From: Candidatus Komeilibacteria bacterium
GTDB taxonomy: Bacteria > Patescibacteriota > Patescibacteriia > UBA1558 > 2-01-FULL-52-15
Length of the DNA: 22,969 nt
Assembly: GCA_016204595.1 (NCBI GenBank)
Contig: JACQKJ010000079.1
Coordinates: 1-22,969 of the forward strand
Reading direction: 5' to 3'
This document shows positions 16,704 to 22,694 of the stretch, piece after piece (the first letter of the stretch is position 1; every line of letters starts with the position of its first letter). Under the pieces are notes generated by a model, which saw nothing but the letters and a program-made list of their open reading frames with translations, ran no database searches and was not told where the DNA came from. Both the position numbers and the translations under genes were made by a program.

Positions 16704-17990
16704 ATGGGTGAAGCAGTGCGAAACACAAAAATAAAAAAAGAGGCCCCAATTAGCAAAAAACTGAATTTCCGGCTTTCAATTGGGCTGGTTTTTTTGCTAG
16801 CCGCCCCGGGCGTTTTTGCCGCCGCAGACTTCAACCTCAACGCCAACTATAACCAGGAAATTTGGGAGCTTAATCAGCAGATCAACGACAAACGCAAGGA
16901 AGCTCAAGACCTTCGCAAGCAAGCCGACGTCTATCAAAAAAGTTTATCAAGCAAACGGCGTGAGATCTCATCGTTGAACTACCAAATATCCACCATAAAC
17001 CAAACGATGACCAAGATCTCGCTCGAAAAAGAAGCGATCGAAGTTGACATCGAAAAACTCGGCCTTCAGATCCAGAACTCACAGCTCAAAATTCAAGCAA
17101 CCGAGGAGAACATGGCTGAGCAAAAAGACCGGCTCGCCGAGCTTATCAGAACGCTTTATCAGAATGACAAGCAAAATAATCTTTTGGTGATACTTGCGAC
17201 CAACAATACGTTCAGTGAATATCTTACACAGATACAAAGTTTACAAAACCTGCAAGGAACGGTTCTCAACGGTCTCGACTCCTTGGGAGAGCTGAAAGTT
17301 GCCCTCGTCGACGAGCAGAAACAATTGGACGACAACAGAACCTCTCTTACCGACTTGCACGGGGAACTAGACGCGAAAAGTGACTCGCTACAGGAACAGC
17401 GTAACGTTAAATTCAGCCTTATCGACGAAACCAAGGGACAAGAAAGCAAATACCAGGAACTGATCAACCAGCTCAAGGGCGAGCAGGACCGCATCAATAA
17501 CGATATTGTAAGCCTTGAACAGGTTGCCCGCGAAAAACTGAACAGGCAATTACAGAGTGGCGCCAGGAAAGATCTTGGTTCAGGCCCCATGACCTGGCCG
17601 ATACCCGGGCGAACCATTACTGCATTTTTCCACGATCCAGATTACCCCTACCGCAATATTTTCGAGCACCCGGCGATCGATGTCCGCTCGCCGCAAGGGA
17701 GTCCTATCTATGCTGCGGCCTCAGGGTATGTGGCACGCGCCAAGGACGCCGGTATGGGCTACAGCTATATTATGCTTCTCCATGACAATGGCATCTCGAC
17801 CGTCTATGGCCATGTCAGCGGTATCAACGTGACCGAAGGCTCATTCGTGACGCAAGGACAGATCATAGGACTGACCGGCGGAAAACCCGGTACTCCAGGA
17901 GCAGGTCCCTTGACCACCGGCCCGCATCTGCATTTTGAAGTTCGTCTGAACGGCATTCCGGTCAATCCACTCAACTACTTACCGCAATAG
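16704..17990 (+). CDS. Murein hydrolase activator/M23 endopeptidase with coiled coil
   Basis: This is a 428-residue exported protein. A basic start and hydrophobic segment (about 19-40, ending GVFAAA) form a signal peptide or anchor. Residues about 45-290 are a long coiled coil rich in Gln, Glu and Lys heptads, similar to EnvC/PcsB proteins. The C-terminal LytM/M23 domain (about 300-428) keeps the zinc and catalytic residues: His322 and Asp326 in EHPAIDVRS, His370 in YGHVSG, and His408/His410 in GPHLHFEVR. It is therefore predicted to be an active peptidoglycan endopeptidase rather than a degenerate activator like EnvC. In other bacteria such proteins split the septum under FtsEX control; no ftsEX lies in the window. 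Confidence 0.94.
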   Translation: MGEAVRNTKIKKEAPISKKLNFRLSIGLVFLLAAPGVFAAADFNLNANYNQEIWELNQQINDKRKEAQDLRKQADVYQKSLSSKRREISSLNYQISTINQTMTKISLEKEAIEVDIEKLGLQIQNSQLKIQATEENMAEQKDRLAELIRTLYQNDKQNNLLVILATNNTFSEYLTQIQSLQNLQGTVLNGLDSLGELKVALVDEQKQLDDNRTSLTDLHGELDAKSDSLQEQRNVKFSLIDETKGQESKYQELINQLKGEQDRINNDIVSLEQVAREKLNRQLQSGARKDLGSGPMTWPIPGRTITAFFHDPDYPYRNIFEHPAIDVRSPQGSPIYAAASGYVARAKDAGMGYSYIMLLHDNGISTVYGHVSGINVTEGSFVTQGQIIGLTGGKPGTPGAGPLTTGPHLHFEVRLNGIPVNPLNYLPQ

Positions 17991-18002
17991 CTCCACTGCA
18001 AT

Positions 18003-18037
18003 AAAAAAGCAGGACCCGAGGTCTTGACCTCAGGTCC
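18003..18037 (-). terminator. Rho-independent terminator of the 85-residue gene
   Basis: A stem GGACC.GAGGTC / GACCTC.GGTCC (18012-18037) has one internal mismatch and a TT loop. On the minus strand it is followed by TGC and six Ts (complement of 18003-18008). On the plus strand no comparable T-run follows, so termination of the M23 gene there would be weaker. Confidence 0.85.
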
Positions 18038-18057
18038 AATTGGAGTTTCGTTTGTCG

Positions 18058-18315
18058 CTAGTTGATGGCGTCTCTTGCCCGAGCCCATACCGGGCTTGAA
18101 TGATCCACAGCCGCAACAAACTCGTACGGGAGTACCTTTCCGCGCGCGATCATAGCGCCTTCAACCAGGGCTCTGATCGCAGACTCGCCAAGCTCGACGA
18201 GTTGTTTCAGTTCCTTTGTCTTGAACACCCAGAAATCATGTGAATCAAGACATCCGCAGCCGTTTGCTCCCGCGTACTCCAGGATCTTTTGCACGTAGAG
18301 GGCCCGATCCGTCAT
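18058..18315 (-). CDS. Uncharacterised 85-residue protein
   Basis: I do not recognise the family. The start is the ATG at 18315, chosen because AGGAGG (complement of 18323-18328) lies seven bases upstream; the frame runs back to 18387 but that part is promoter DNA. The protein is soluble and mostly helical in appearance. Visible points are GANGCGCLDSHDFWVF (16-31) with two cysteines at 20 and 22, and the stretch TKELKQLVELGESAIRALVEGAMIARG, which has the spacing of a helix-turn-helix but no clear match. It is monocistronic, with a near-consensus promoter and a strong terminator, opposite in strand to both neighbours. Good expression is expected. Function unknown. Confidence 0.75.
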   Translation of the reverse strand: MTDRALYVQKILEYAGANGCGCLDSHDFWVFKTKELKQLVELGESAIRALVEGAMIARGKVLPYEFVAAVDHSSPVWARARDAIN

Positions 18316-18358
18316 CGCCTTCCCTCCTAATGTATGAGGTACGTTTATAGATATTAAT

Positions 18359-18387
18359 AGTATATCATTAACAGCATAATATGTCAA
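18359..18387 (-). promoter_or_regulatory. Near-consensus promoter of the 85-residue gene
   Basis: On the minus strand a perfect -35 TTGACA (18382-18387), a 17-base spacer and TATACT (18359-18364), preceded by TGA as an extended -10. This is the best promoter in the window by eye. The predicted leader is about 37 bases and ends in AGGAGG. Confidence 0.8.
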
Positions 18388-18404
18388 GTGTTAATAAATC
18401 ACCA

Positions 18405-18433
18405 TTTACGCGATACCGAAACTAGCATAAAAT
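18405..18433 (+). promoter_or_regulatory. Promoter of the glycoside hydrolase gene, predicting a leaderless mRNA
   Basis: TTTACG (18405-18410), a 17-base spacer and TAAAAT (18428-18433). The predicted start falls on the ATG at 18440. It is divergent from the small-gene promoter about 20 bases away. Confidence 0.55.
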
Positions 18434-18439
18434 TGACCA

Positions 18440-19573
18440 ATGCATAAACGTCTCAACTACCCTTTCATGCTGGCTCTGATCATAATCACCGGGGTCGGTT
18501 TTTTTGTCATAACGTACGCCCAGCAGGTGATCGCAGAAATAGAGGAATATGACCTGGCTATGAGCCAGCATTTTGCTATTGATCCGCCGAAAAAACCGGA
18601 AGCAATTGTCGCGAAGGGATTATACCTGACCGCCTTTTCCGCTGCCAACCCGAAGAAACGGGCAGAGATCATTGATCTCACTAAACGCACCGAACTCAAT
18701 GCTGTGGTGATCGACATTAAAGATTACAGCGGCTATGTGCTCTATGACAGCATGCTGCCCCTCGTGGATGAGTTGAATACGGACCGCGATACGCTCAAGA
18801 ACATTAGAACGATCGTGAAGGAATTCAAGGACGCAGGCATGTACGTCATCGCGCGGCAGACCGTGTTCCAGGATCCGGTCCTTGCAAGGGCAAATCCGGA
18901 GTGGGCCATACGCACGGCAGACGGATCGCTCTGGCGCGACTACAAAGGGCTTTCGTGGGTGGACCCTACGAAAGAGGAGGTCTGGCGGTACAATATGAAC
19001 ATCGCCAAAGAGGCAATAAGCTATGGATTCGATGAAATAAACTTTGATTATATCCGATTCCCCAGTGACGGAAATATTCGCACGGCAGTCTACGCAAACG
19101 TGCAGGAAAGCAAGGAAAAAACCATACGGACTTTCAATCAGTATGTGCGCAAACAGCTCCGCAACCAGCCAGCCTACACCTCCTTTGATCTTTTCGGATT
19201 GACGCTTGAGGCCAAAAATTTTGATCTGAACATCGGCCAGCGCCTCGATACGGCAAAGGACGCCGTTGATTATATTTATCCGATGACCTATCCTTCACAT
19301 TATCCGCCCGGTCATCTGTCCTACCAGAACCCCGCAGACTTCCCCTACGAAGTCGTGCATAATGGTTTAGTGAAAGCGGAACCGACCATGGCGCTCTCGC
19401 GGACCAAGCTGAGGCCCTGGATACAGGCCTTCGATCTGGGAGCGGTCTATGATGGAACAAAAATACGGGCACAGATCAAAGCAGCCGAAGAATCGCCGTT
19501 GACCAGCGGGTGGATGCTCTGGAACGCGTCAAATCGGTATAGCACCGCAGGGCTTTTGCCTGAAAATAATTAA
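18440..19573 (+). CDS. Membrane-anchored putative glycoside hydrolase (DUF4015 type)
   Basis: This is a 377-residue protein with one N-terminal membrane segment (about 9-30) and an outward TIM-barrel domain. Matches to the DUF4015 group are GLYLTAFSA (60-68), LNAVVIDIKDYSGYV (86-100), GMYVIARQTVFQDP (133-146), the WVDPTKEEVWRYN block (173-185) and FDEINFDYIRFPSDG (197-211), where Asp203 sits at the end of a barrel strand, the usual place of a catalytic acid. Later segments include DYIYPMTYPSHY and WIQAFDLG. The family is thought to act on polysaccharides, but substrates are largely unproven. The downstream FKBP gene begins 11 bases later and is also membrane-anchored. Confidence 0.85.
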   Translation: MHKRLNYPFMLALIIITGVGFFVITYAQQVIAEIEEYDLAMSQHFAIDPPKKPEAIVAKGLYLTAFSAANPKKRAEIIDLTKRTELNAVVIDIKDYSGYVLYDSMLPLVDELNTDRDTLKNIRTIVKEFKDAGMYVIARQTVFQDPVLARANPEWAIRTADGSLWRDYKGLSWVDPTKEEVWRYNMNIAKEAISYGFDEINFDYIRFPSDGNIRTAVYANVQESKEKTIRTFNQYVRKQLRNQPAYTSFDLFGLTLEAKNFDLNIGQRLDTAKDAVDYIYPMTYPSHYPPGHLSYQNPADFPYEVVHNGLVKAEPTMALSRTKLRPWIQAFDLGAVYDGTKIRAQIKAAEESPLTSGWMLWNASNRYSTAGLLPENN

Positions 19574-19584
19574 CGCACGTCACT

Positions 19585-20010
19585 ATGTTCAAACCACAAT
19601 ACATAGCCATCGCAGCGATCATTTTGGCCCTGATCGTTATCGGCCTGCTCTTTATGCCCAAAAAAGCATTAACGCCGACCACTATGAAAGACCTTACGAT
19701 AGAAACCCTTATACCCGGGACCGGGCCAGAAGCACAGAATGGAGATGCGGTTTCCGTGCACTATACCGGAATGCTGACCGACGGAAAGACCTTCGATTCA
19801 AGTCTCGACAGAGGGACACCATTCACCTTTACGCTCGGTGCAGGCGAAGTGATCGCCGGCTGGGATCAGGGCGTGCTCGGCATGAAAAAAGGCGAAAAAC
19901 GAAAACTAACCATTGGACCGGCTCTCGCGTATGGTGCGAGCGGCTACCCGCCCGTCATACCTCCGCAGGCGACATTACTATTCGAAATTGAGCTTCTCGA
20001 CATTAAATAG
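19585..20010 (+). CDS. Membrane-anchored FKBP-type peptidyl-prolyl isomerase
   Basis: This 141-residue protein has an N-terminal membrane segment (about 5-24) and one FKBP domain (about 38-141) predicted to face outward. Active-site residues of FKBP are present: Tyr60 in VHYTG, Phe70-Asp71 in GKTFDSS, Val89-Ile90 and Trp93 in GEVIAGWDQG, and Tyr116 in ALAYGASGYPP. The loop GYPPVIPPQATLLFEIELL is standard. It should speed proline isomerisation in exported proteins. It is likely co-transcribed with the glycoside hydrolase gene. Confidence 0.95.
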   Translation: MFKPQYIAIAAIILALIVIGLLFMPKKALTPTTMKDLTIETLIPGTGPEAQNGDAVSVHYTGMLTDGKTFDSSLDRGTPFTFTLGAGEVIAGWDQGVLGMKKGEKRKLTIGPALAYGASGYPPVIPPQATLLFEIELLDIK

Positions 20011-20123
20011 CCTTATTTTAGCTGTAAAGTTATCCACAGCAACAGATGCCTAGGAAGGATGATTATTTGAGCTGGTCTTGCTGGTCAATAAAATTAATCT
20101 AATTTTAGCTAAAAAACTTCATA
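20011..20123. other. AT-rich spacer with a single DnaA-box match
   Basis: There is no gene here. It holds one exact TTATCCACA (20030-20038), the DnaA-box consensus, and a 12-base palindrome TTTTAGCTAAAA (20103-20114). One box alone does not make an origin, and no dnaA or dnaN gene is near. Confidence 0.4.
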
Positions 20124-20152
20124 TTGACCGCTGCAGAAGTCAGTGATAAGGT
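20124..20152 (+). promoter_or_regulatory. Promoter of structured RNA 1
   Basis: TTGACC (20124-20129), a 17-base spacer and TAAGGT (20147-20152) preceded by TGA, an extended -10. The predicted start is near 20159, where the closing helix of RNA 1 begins. Confidence 0.55.
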
Positions 20153-20157
20153 ATGTG

Positions 20158-20386
20158 GTACCGGAAGAGTTGTTGAAGGTGAAACCGGACATGCAGTGAT
20201 CCGTTGAGGGTCACACCAATAAAGCCGGGGTCAAACCCGACACCATTGGACGCAAGTCCGAAACACACTCCAGCCGAAAGGAACCAAAGTCGCGGCGCAA
20301 GTCGCAACCAAGATGCCTCTCAGCAGGAGTACACACCAACATCATCTCATTCGGGACCAGGCCGTGTCGCGAGACCCGGCCTTTTC
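20158..20386 (+). ncRNA. Candidate structured RNA 1, class unknown
   Basis: This segment of about 230 bases lies between a promoter and a terminator and has no convincing reading frame. The ends pair: GGTACCGGAA (20157-20166) with TTCGGGACC (20350-20358), eight pairs with one mismatch and one bulge. Inside are GTGATCC/GGGTCAC around a GTTGA loop (20196-20214), CGGG/CCCG around GTCAAA (20225-20238), GGAC-GCAA-GTCC (20248-20259), GCGGC-GCAA-GTCGC (about 20292-20305), and ACTCC/GGAGT closing the second half. Repeated GNRA-type loops (GCAA twice, GCGA in the terminator) argue for a folded RNA. I see no tRNA-like end, no SRP GGAAGGAAGCA-type loop and no RNase P core. It may be a trans-acting small RNA or a riboswitch-like leader whose gene is lost. 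Confidence 0.55.
20359..20386 (+). terminator. Terminator-like hairpin ending RNA 1
   Basis: AGGCCG (20359-20364) pairs with CGGCCT (20377-20382). An inner TC-GCGA-GA loop is capped by a GNRA-type tetraloop, and TTTTCC follows. It directly abuts the closing helix of RNA 1. Confidence 0.6.
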
Positions 20387-20404
20387 CTATCTCAAAGGTT
20401 TTAT

Positions 20405-20513
20405 GGGTTGACCCCGTTAGAGGTTTCAAGTCCTCCAAAATGACTACAGTACGAGTATGGCACTTGTCCCATCGATCTCAGATTATCTATTGCTAACCTC
20501 TAACGGGGTTGAC
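20405..20513. repeat. Palindromic element E1
   Basis: Arms ACCCCGTTAGAGGTT (20411-20425) and its exact complement (20495-20509) enclose about 69 bases without a gene. The outer flanks are GGGTTG on the left and TGAC on the right. The right end continues into TTGACA, which serves as -35 for RNA 2. The arm core ACCCCGTTAGA is shared with element E2. Probably a non-autonomous mobile or dispersed palindrome. Confidence 0.75.
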
Positions 20514-20536
20514 AAAAAAAGAGGGTATAGTACCAT
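20509..20536 (+). promoter_or_regulatory. Promoter of structured RNA 2, built on the end of E1
   Basis: A perfect -35 TTGACA (20509-20514), a 16-base spacer and TACCAT (20531-20536). The predicted start is near 20543, at the first base pairs of RNA 2. The -10 is weak. Confidence 0.5.
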
Positions 20537-20539
20537 AGT

Positions 20540-20764
20540 TGCCGGATAGTCGGAAGGCTCTTGAACATCACGACTTGACATGTGGCAGCATTGCTCCAAC
20601 TTGGGAAAGCCACTTCCCTGCTCAACAAGAGCCGAGGATCTACCGTCTCGGCGGATTGACAAACTACCCGCTACACGCGGGGGACAACCACAAGAGGCAA
20701 AAGATGCCTCAGGACCTGACCCTTCCGACATCCAAGGCAGGAGAACCCGAAGGGTTCTCCTGCC
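20540..20764 (+). ncRNA. Candidate structured RNA 2, class unknown
   Basis: About 225 bases with a strong long-range closing helix: GGAT-A-GTCGGAAGG (20544-20557) pairs with CCTTCCGACATCC (20721-20733), thirteen pairs with one bulged A. Within it are CTCTTG/CAAGAG (20558-20563 with 20626-20631), enclosing GTGGC/GCCAC; CCGAG/CTCGG (20632-20636 with 20647-20651); CCCGC-TACAC-GCGGG (20667-20681); and GAGGCA-AAAGA-TGCCTC (20694-20710). A 13-bp hairpin (20736-20764) follows directly. The layout, a closed multi-branch body with a hairpin abutting the closing helix, is the same as in RNA 1, though the sequences differ. No frame of useful length fits it. No match to tmRNA, RNase P, 6S or SRP RNA was recognised. 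Confidence 0.6.
20736..20764 (+). terminator. Strong hairpin at the end of RNA 2
   Basis: GGCAGGAGAACCC (20736-20748) pairs perfectly with GGGTTCTCCTGCC (20752-20764) around a GAA loop. It is followed by CACCATTTTCT, an imperfect T-tract. The outer GGCA could instead pair with TGCC (20540-20543), extending the RNA 2 closing helix, so two folds may compete. Confidence 0.6.
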
Positions 20765-20782
20765 GCCACCATTTTCTCCAGC

Positions 20783-20808
20783 ACAGGCGCTATGCCTGTT
20801 TTTGTTTA
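20783..20808 (+). terminator. Rho-independent terminator downstream of RNA 2
   Basis: ACAGGC (20783-20788), a short loop GCTAT, then GCCTGT (20794-20799) followed by TTTTGTTT. A compact classical terminator, backing up the hairpin before it. Confidence 0.75.
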
Positions 20809-20817
20809 TGCAGGGTA

Positions 20818-20929
20818 TTGACCCCGTTAGACGAAGCGTCAAGCTACATGTTTGTAGAAAAACTCTTTGAAATAGTATGGGTATTTTTTGGCAATCGCGC
20901 TGTCTTGATTCTTTGTCTAACGGGGTCAA
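20818..20929. repeat. Palindromic element E2
   Basis: TTGACCCCGTTAGACGAAG (20818-20836) pairs with 20911-20929 over 19 bases with a single mismatch, enclosing about 74 bases. The arm shares ACCCCGTTAGA with E1 but continues GACGAAG instead of GAGGTT, and each element matches its own partner arm. The interior holds a small hairpin CTACA/TGTAG near 20843-20856. Confidence 0.75.
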
Positions 20930-21037
20930 CCCAGCACCACTTTTACTCCCAACAATTCAATGAGTATTCACAAAGTAGCTTGAATAAACTATTTCCGTAA
21001 CCTCAACAGTGACGGTAAAAGTGGTGCTGGGTTGACC
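20924..21037. repeat. Palindromic element E3 with 23-bp perfect arms
   Basis: 20924-20946 and 21015-21037 are perfect reverse complements over 23 bases (GGTCAACCCAGCACC then ACTTTTAC). The left arm shares six bases with the end of E2. The 68-base interior is AT-rich without a gene. The right end GGGTTGACC repeats the left edge of E1 and provides the -35 of the next promoter. Confidence 0.8.
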
Positions 21038-21061
21038 ATATTGAAAATTAGGAGCTACACT
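21032..21061 (+). promoter_or_regulatory. Promoter of structured RNA 3, built on the end of E3
   Basis: TTGACC (21032-21037), an 18-base spacer and TACACT (21056-21061). The predicted start is near 21068, just before the first helix of RNA 3. Confidence 0.45.
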
Positions 21062-21067
21062 TGCAAT

Positions 21068-21323
21068 AGCAGTTGGTCCGGGACCTACCTGCGGCCAATT
21101 CCACGGCCTTGTGCACGGCGCTACCCGAGAGCTTACCGTGCTCAGCCCGGACCCGAGGCAGCAGGGTCCCGCAGACCTGCTGCCTCACCTCTTTTCCCGC
21201 GCACCAGTCCGGCGCGGCCGCACTGGTGCGGGGTTTCGCTCCACGCAATCACGTCGGAAAAGAGGCCGCAGTTATCAACCTCGTTACCCGGCACTGCGGG
21301 GTAACGAGGGCAAGCCGTGGAGC
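21068..21323 (+). ncRNA. Candidate GC-rich structured RNA 3 with two crossing helices
   Basis: This stretch is clearly more GC-rich than its surroundings. Perfect helices are GGTCCGGG/CCCGGACC (21075-21082, 21146-21153), GCACGG/CCGTGC (21113-21118, 21136-21141), an 11-bp hairpin (21155-21165, 21176-21186), CCTCTTTTCC/GGAAAAGAGG (21188-21197, 21256-21265), CGCACCAGT/ACTGGTGCG (21200-21208, 21222-21230), GCTCCACG/CGTGGAGC (21238-21245, 21316-21323), CCGCAGT/ACTGCGG (21266-21272, 21293-21299) and an 11-bp hairpin (21279-21289, 21299-21309). The 21188/21256 helix crosses the 21238/21316 helix, and 21266/21293 crosses 21279/21299, giving two pseudoknots. The plus strand is inferred from the promoter; no T-rich terminator is seen. 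It ends eight bases from the dinB stop codon and could instead be part of the dinB 3' end on the minus strand. Confidence 0.55.
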
Positions 21324-21330
21324 TTCACTT

Positions 21331-22644
21331 TCAAATTCTTCTGCCTGGGGCAAAGAGCGGAATATTCAATCGTTTCCGTTTTGACTCTCCCTTGAAAAGC
21401 TCGCTGCGCCGCACCGGTACGTCACCTCTATCTCCCAAATGCTGTACAAATTTCTGCGCAGCGAAGCTCGAGCCCAGAAAAACCGTGTGCTTCCCGTACC
21501 ATCGTCCCAATTGATCTATGCTATCGTAGAGCTTCTGCATTTTTTCTATCTGAATACTTTGACCGAACAGATCAGGCTGCCGCACCGTATCCTCAGTAAG
21601 ATTGCAGAGCACAACGCCGGTCTGGCGATAGGGGACACTGGGACGATATAACCGGTCAAAAACTTGTTCAAGCGCATGCACGATATCGTGCGCGAAGGCG
21701 CTCGGCCGCGATAACCGTACCTCAACGCCGCGGCTTTCGAATTGCTGCGTGCGCAAAAAGAACATAACGTCACGCGTTGCCTGATGGTAGCGCCGTATTT
21801 TGATGCATGCGCTCTCTATATTCTTCGAAAGTTGCGCAAAGACAAACTGCCGGTCAGTGGACGGGGGAGTGAAGGTCTTGAATTTCTGCACCGAGTATTG
21901 AAATCCGCGCTCTTCAAGTGCTAACGGCATGACTGATCTGCCGTTCAGCTCATGCCAGATCTCATAAAACGGTTTTGAGAAATTTTTATGCACCCACATC
22001 TCTGGCCTCTGGGCAAACTGCAAGGCTGTGCGCACGCCGAACTTCGCAAGCAGCGCCTCTGTCTGCGGGCCGATGCCCCAGACATGCCCTACAGGGAGCT
22101 TACCCAGGAAATTCATTATTTCTCTCATGCGAATCACGGTGAGACCATACGGCTTTTTCCATTTCGAAGCTATCTTGGCAAGGACTTTAGTCGGGGCAAG
22201 GCCCACTGAAAAAGTAAAATCCAATTCACGTAACAGTTCTTTTTGAATAGCCTCGGCTATTTGCGGATACGACATGTGCAGAGGACGGCGCATGCCGGTA
22301 ATGTCGGCAAAGCACTCATCAATGCCATACTCTTCCACATCGCTCGTGTAGCGCCGGACAATTTCAAAAAAACGCTTCGAGAGCAAACTATACGTCTCGT
22401 AATCCGACGGGAGGATAATGGCGTCAGGGCAAATTTTTTTGATCTCCGAAAGCATCATGGCACGCGTCACGCCCATGGCTTTTGCTTCATAGCTCATGCT
22501 CGCCGCGATCCCTCGTTCTTTGCCGGTGATGACCGGCTTGCCTTTGAGTTCCGGATGGAGAGACTGCTCGCACGACGCGAAAAAAGCATCTCCGTCGATG
22601 TGGAGGATTGCGTGGGGAAATGAGCTATGTGCACCGAAGGGCAT
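21331..22644 (-). CDS. dinB: DNA polymerase IV (Y-family)
   Basis: This translesion polymerase copies damaged templates with low fidelity. From the ATG at 22644 it has 437 residues; an in-frame TTG at 22659 would add five. Residues are numbered from the ATG. The catalytic carboxylates are Asp17 and Asp19 in HIDGDAFFAS, with Phe22 as likely steric gate, and Asp109-Glu110 in YGIDECFADITG. The helix-hairpin-helix region reads GHVWGIGPQTEALLAKFGV. The little-finger domain follows to about residue 370. QPDLFG is a beta-clamp-binding motif (QxxLF type), followed by a basic tail of about 75 residues. It is longer than E. coli DinB (351). A -35-like ATGACA comes from the repeat upstream. No LexA box was recognised. 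Confidence 0.95.
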   Translation of the reverse strand: MPFGAHSSFPHAILHIDGDAFFASCEQSLHPELKGKPVITGKERGIAASMSYEAKAMGVTRAMMLSEIKKICPDAIILPSDYETYSLLSKRFFEIVRRYTSDVEEYGIDECFADITGMRRPLHMSYPQIAEAIQKELLRELDFTFSVGLAPTKVLAKIASKWKKPYGLTVIRMREIMNFLGKLPVGHVWGIGPQTEALLAKFGVRTALQFAQRPEMWVHKNFSKPFYEIWHELNGRSVMPLALEERGFQYSVQKFKTFTPPSTDRQFVFAQLSKNIESACIKIRRYHQATRDVMFFLRTQQFESRGVEVRLSRPSAFAHDIVHALEQVFDRLYRPSVPYRQTGVVLCNLTEDTVRQPDLFGQSIQIEKMQKLYDSIDQLGRWYGKHTVFLGSSFAAQKFVQHLGDRGDVPVRRSELFKGESKRKRLNIPLFAPGRRI

Positions 22645-22665
22645 ATTCGCTTCGCTCAAGTTAAA

Positions 22666-22694
22666 AATTTAAAGTGAAAATTACGGATTGTCAT
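22666..22694 (-). promoter_or_regulatory. Possible dinB promoter using the end of the upstream repeat
   Basis: On the minus strand ATGACA (22689-22694), a 17-base spacer and TAAATT (22666-22671). The -35 is the terminal hexamer of the adjacent inverted repeat. The start would lie near 22659, about 15 bases before the ATG. Confidence 0.35.

Noticed and set aside
20030..20038. Replication origin
   Set aside because: A single DnaA-box match in AT-rich DNA, without clustered boxes or dnaA/dnaN, is not enough.
20248..20259. Cyclic-di-GMP riboswitch (GGACGCAAGTCC resembles its GGACGCAAAGCC element)
   Set aside because: Only this short hairpin is similar; the second half of the riboswitch consensus is missing and no gene follows in the expected place.
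20204..20443. Open reading frames of 75-153 codons across 20204-21395 on both strands
   Set aside because: They lie over the helices, terminators and palindromes, overlap each other in several frames, and give compositions with no recognisable domain. The structured-RNA reading explains the region better.
20495..20832. Integron attC sites (TCTAAC ... GTTAGAC boxes)
   Set aside because: The boxes resemble attC ends, but the spacing between correctly oriented boxes is about 330 bases, the palindromes themselves have the boxes in the opposite order, and no cassette genes or integrase are present.
20405..21037. CRISPR array
   Set aside because: The repeats are inverted rather than direct, few in number and unevenly spaced, and no cas genes lie nearby.
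21068..21323. RNase P RNA or tmRNA
   Set aside because: Neither the GAGGAAAGTCC nor the ACAGAA core elements of RNase P, nor a T-arm and CCA-type end of tmRNA, could be found on either strand. A covariance search would be decisive.
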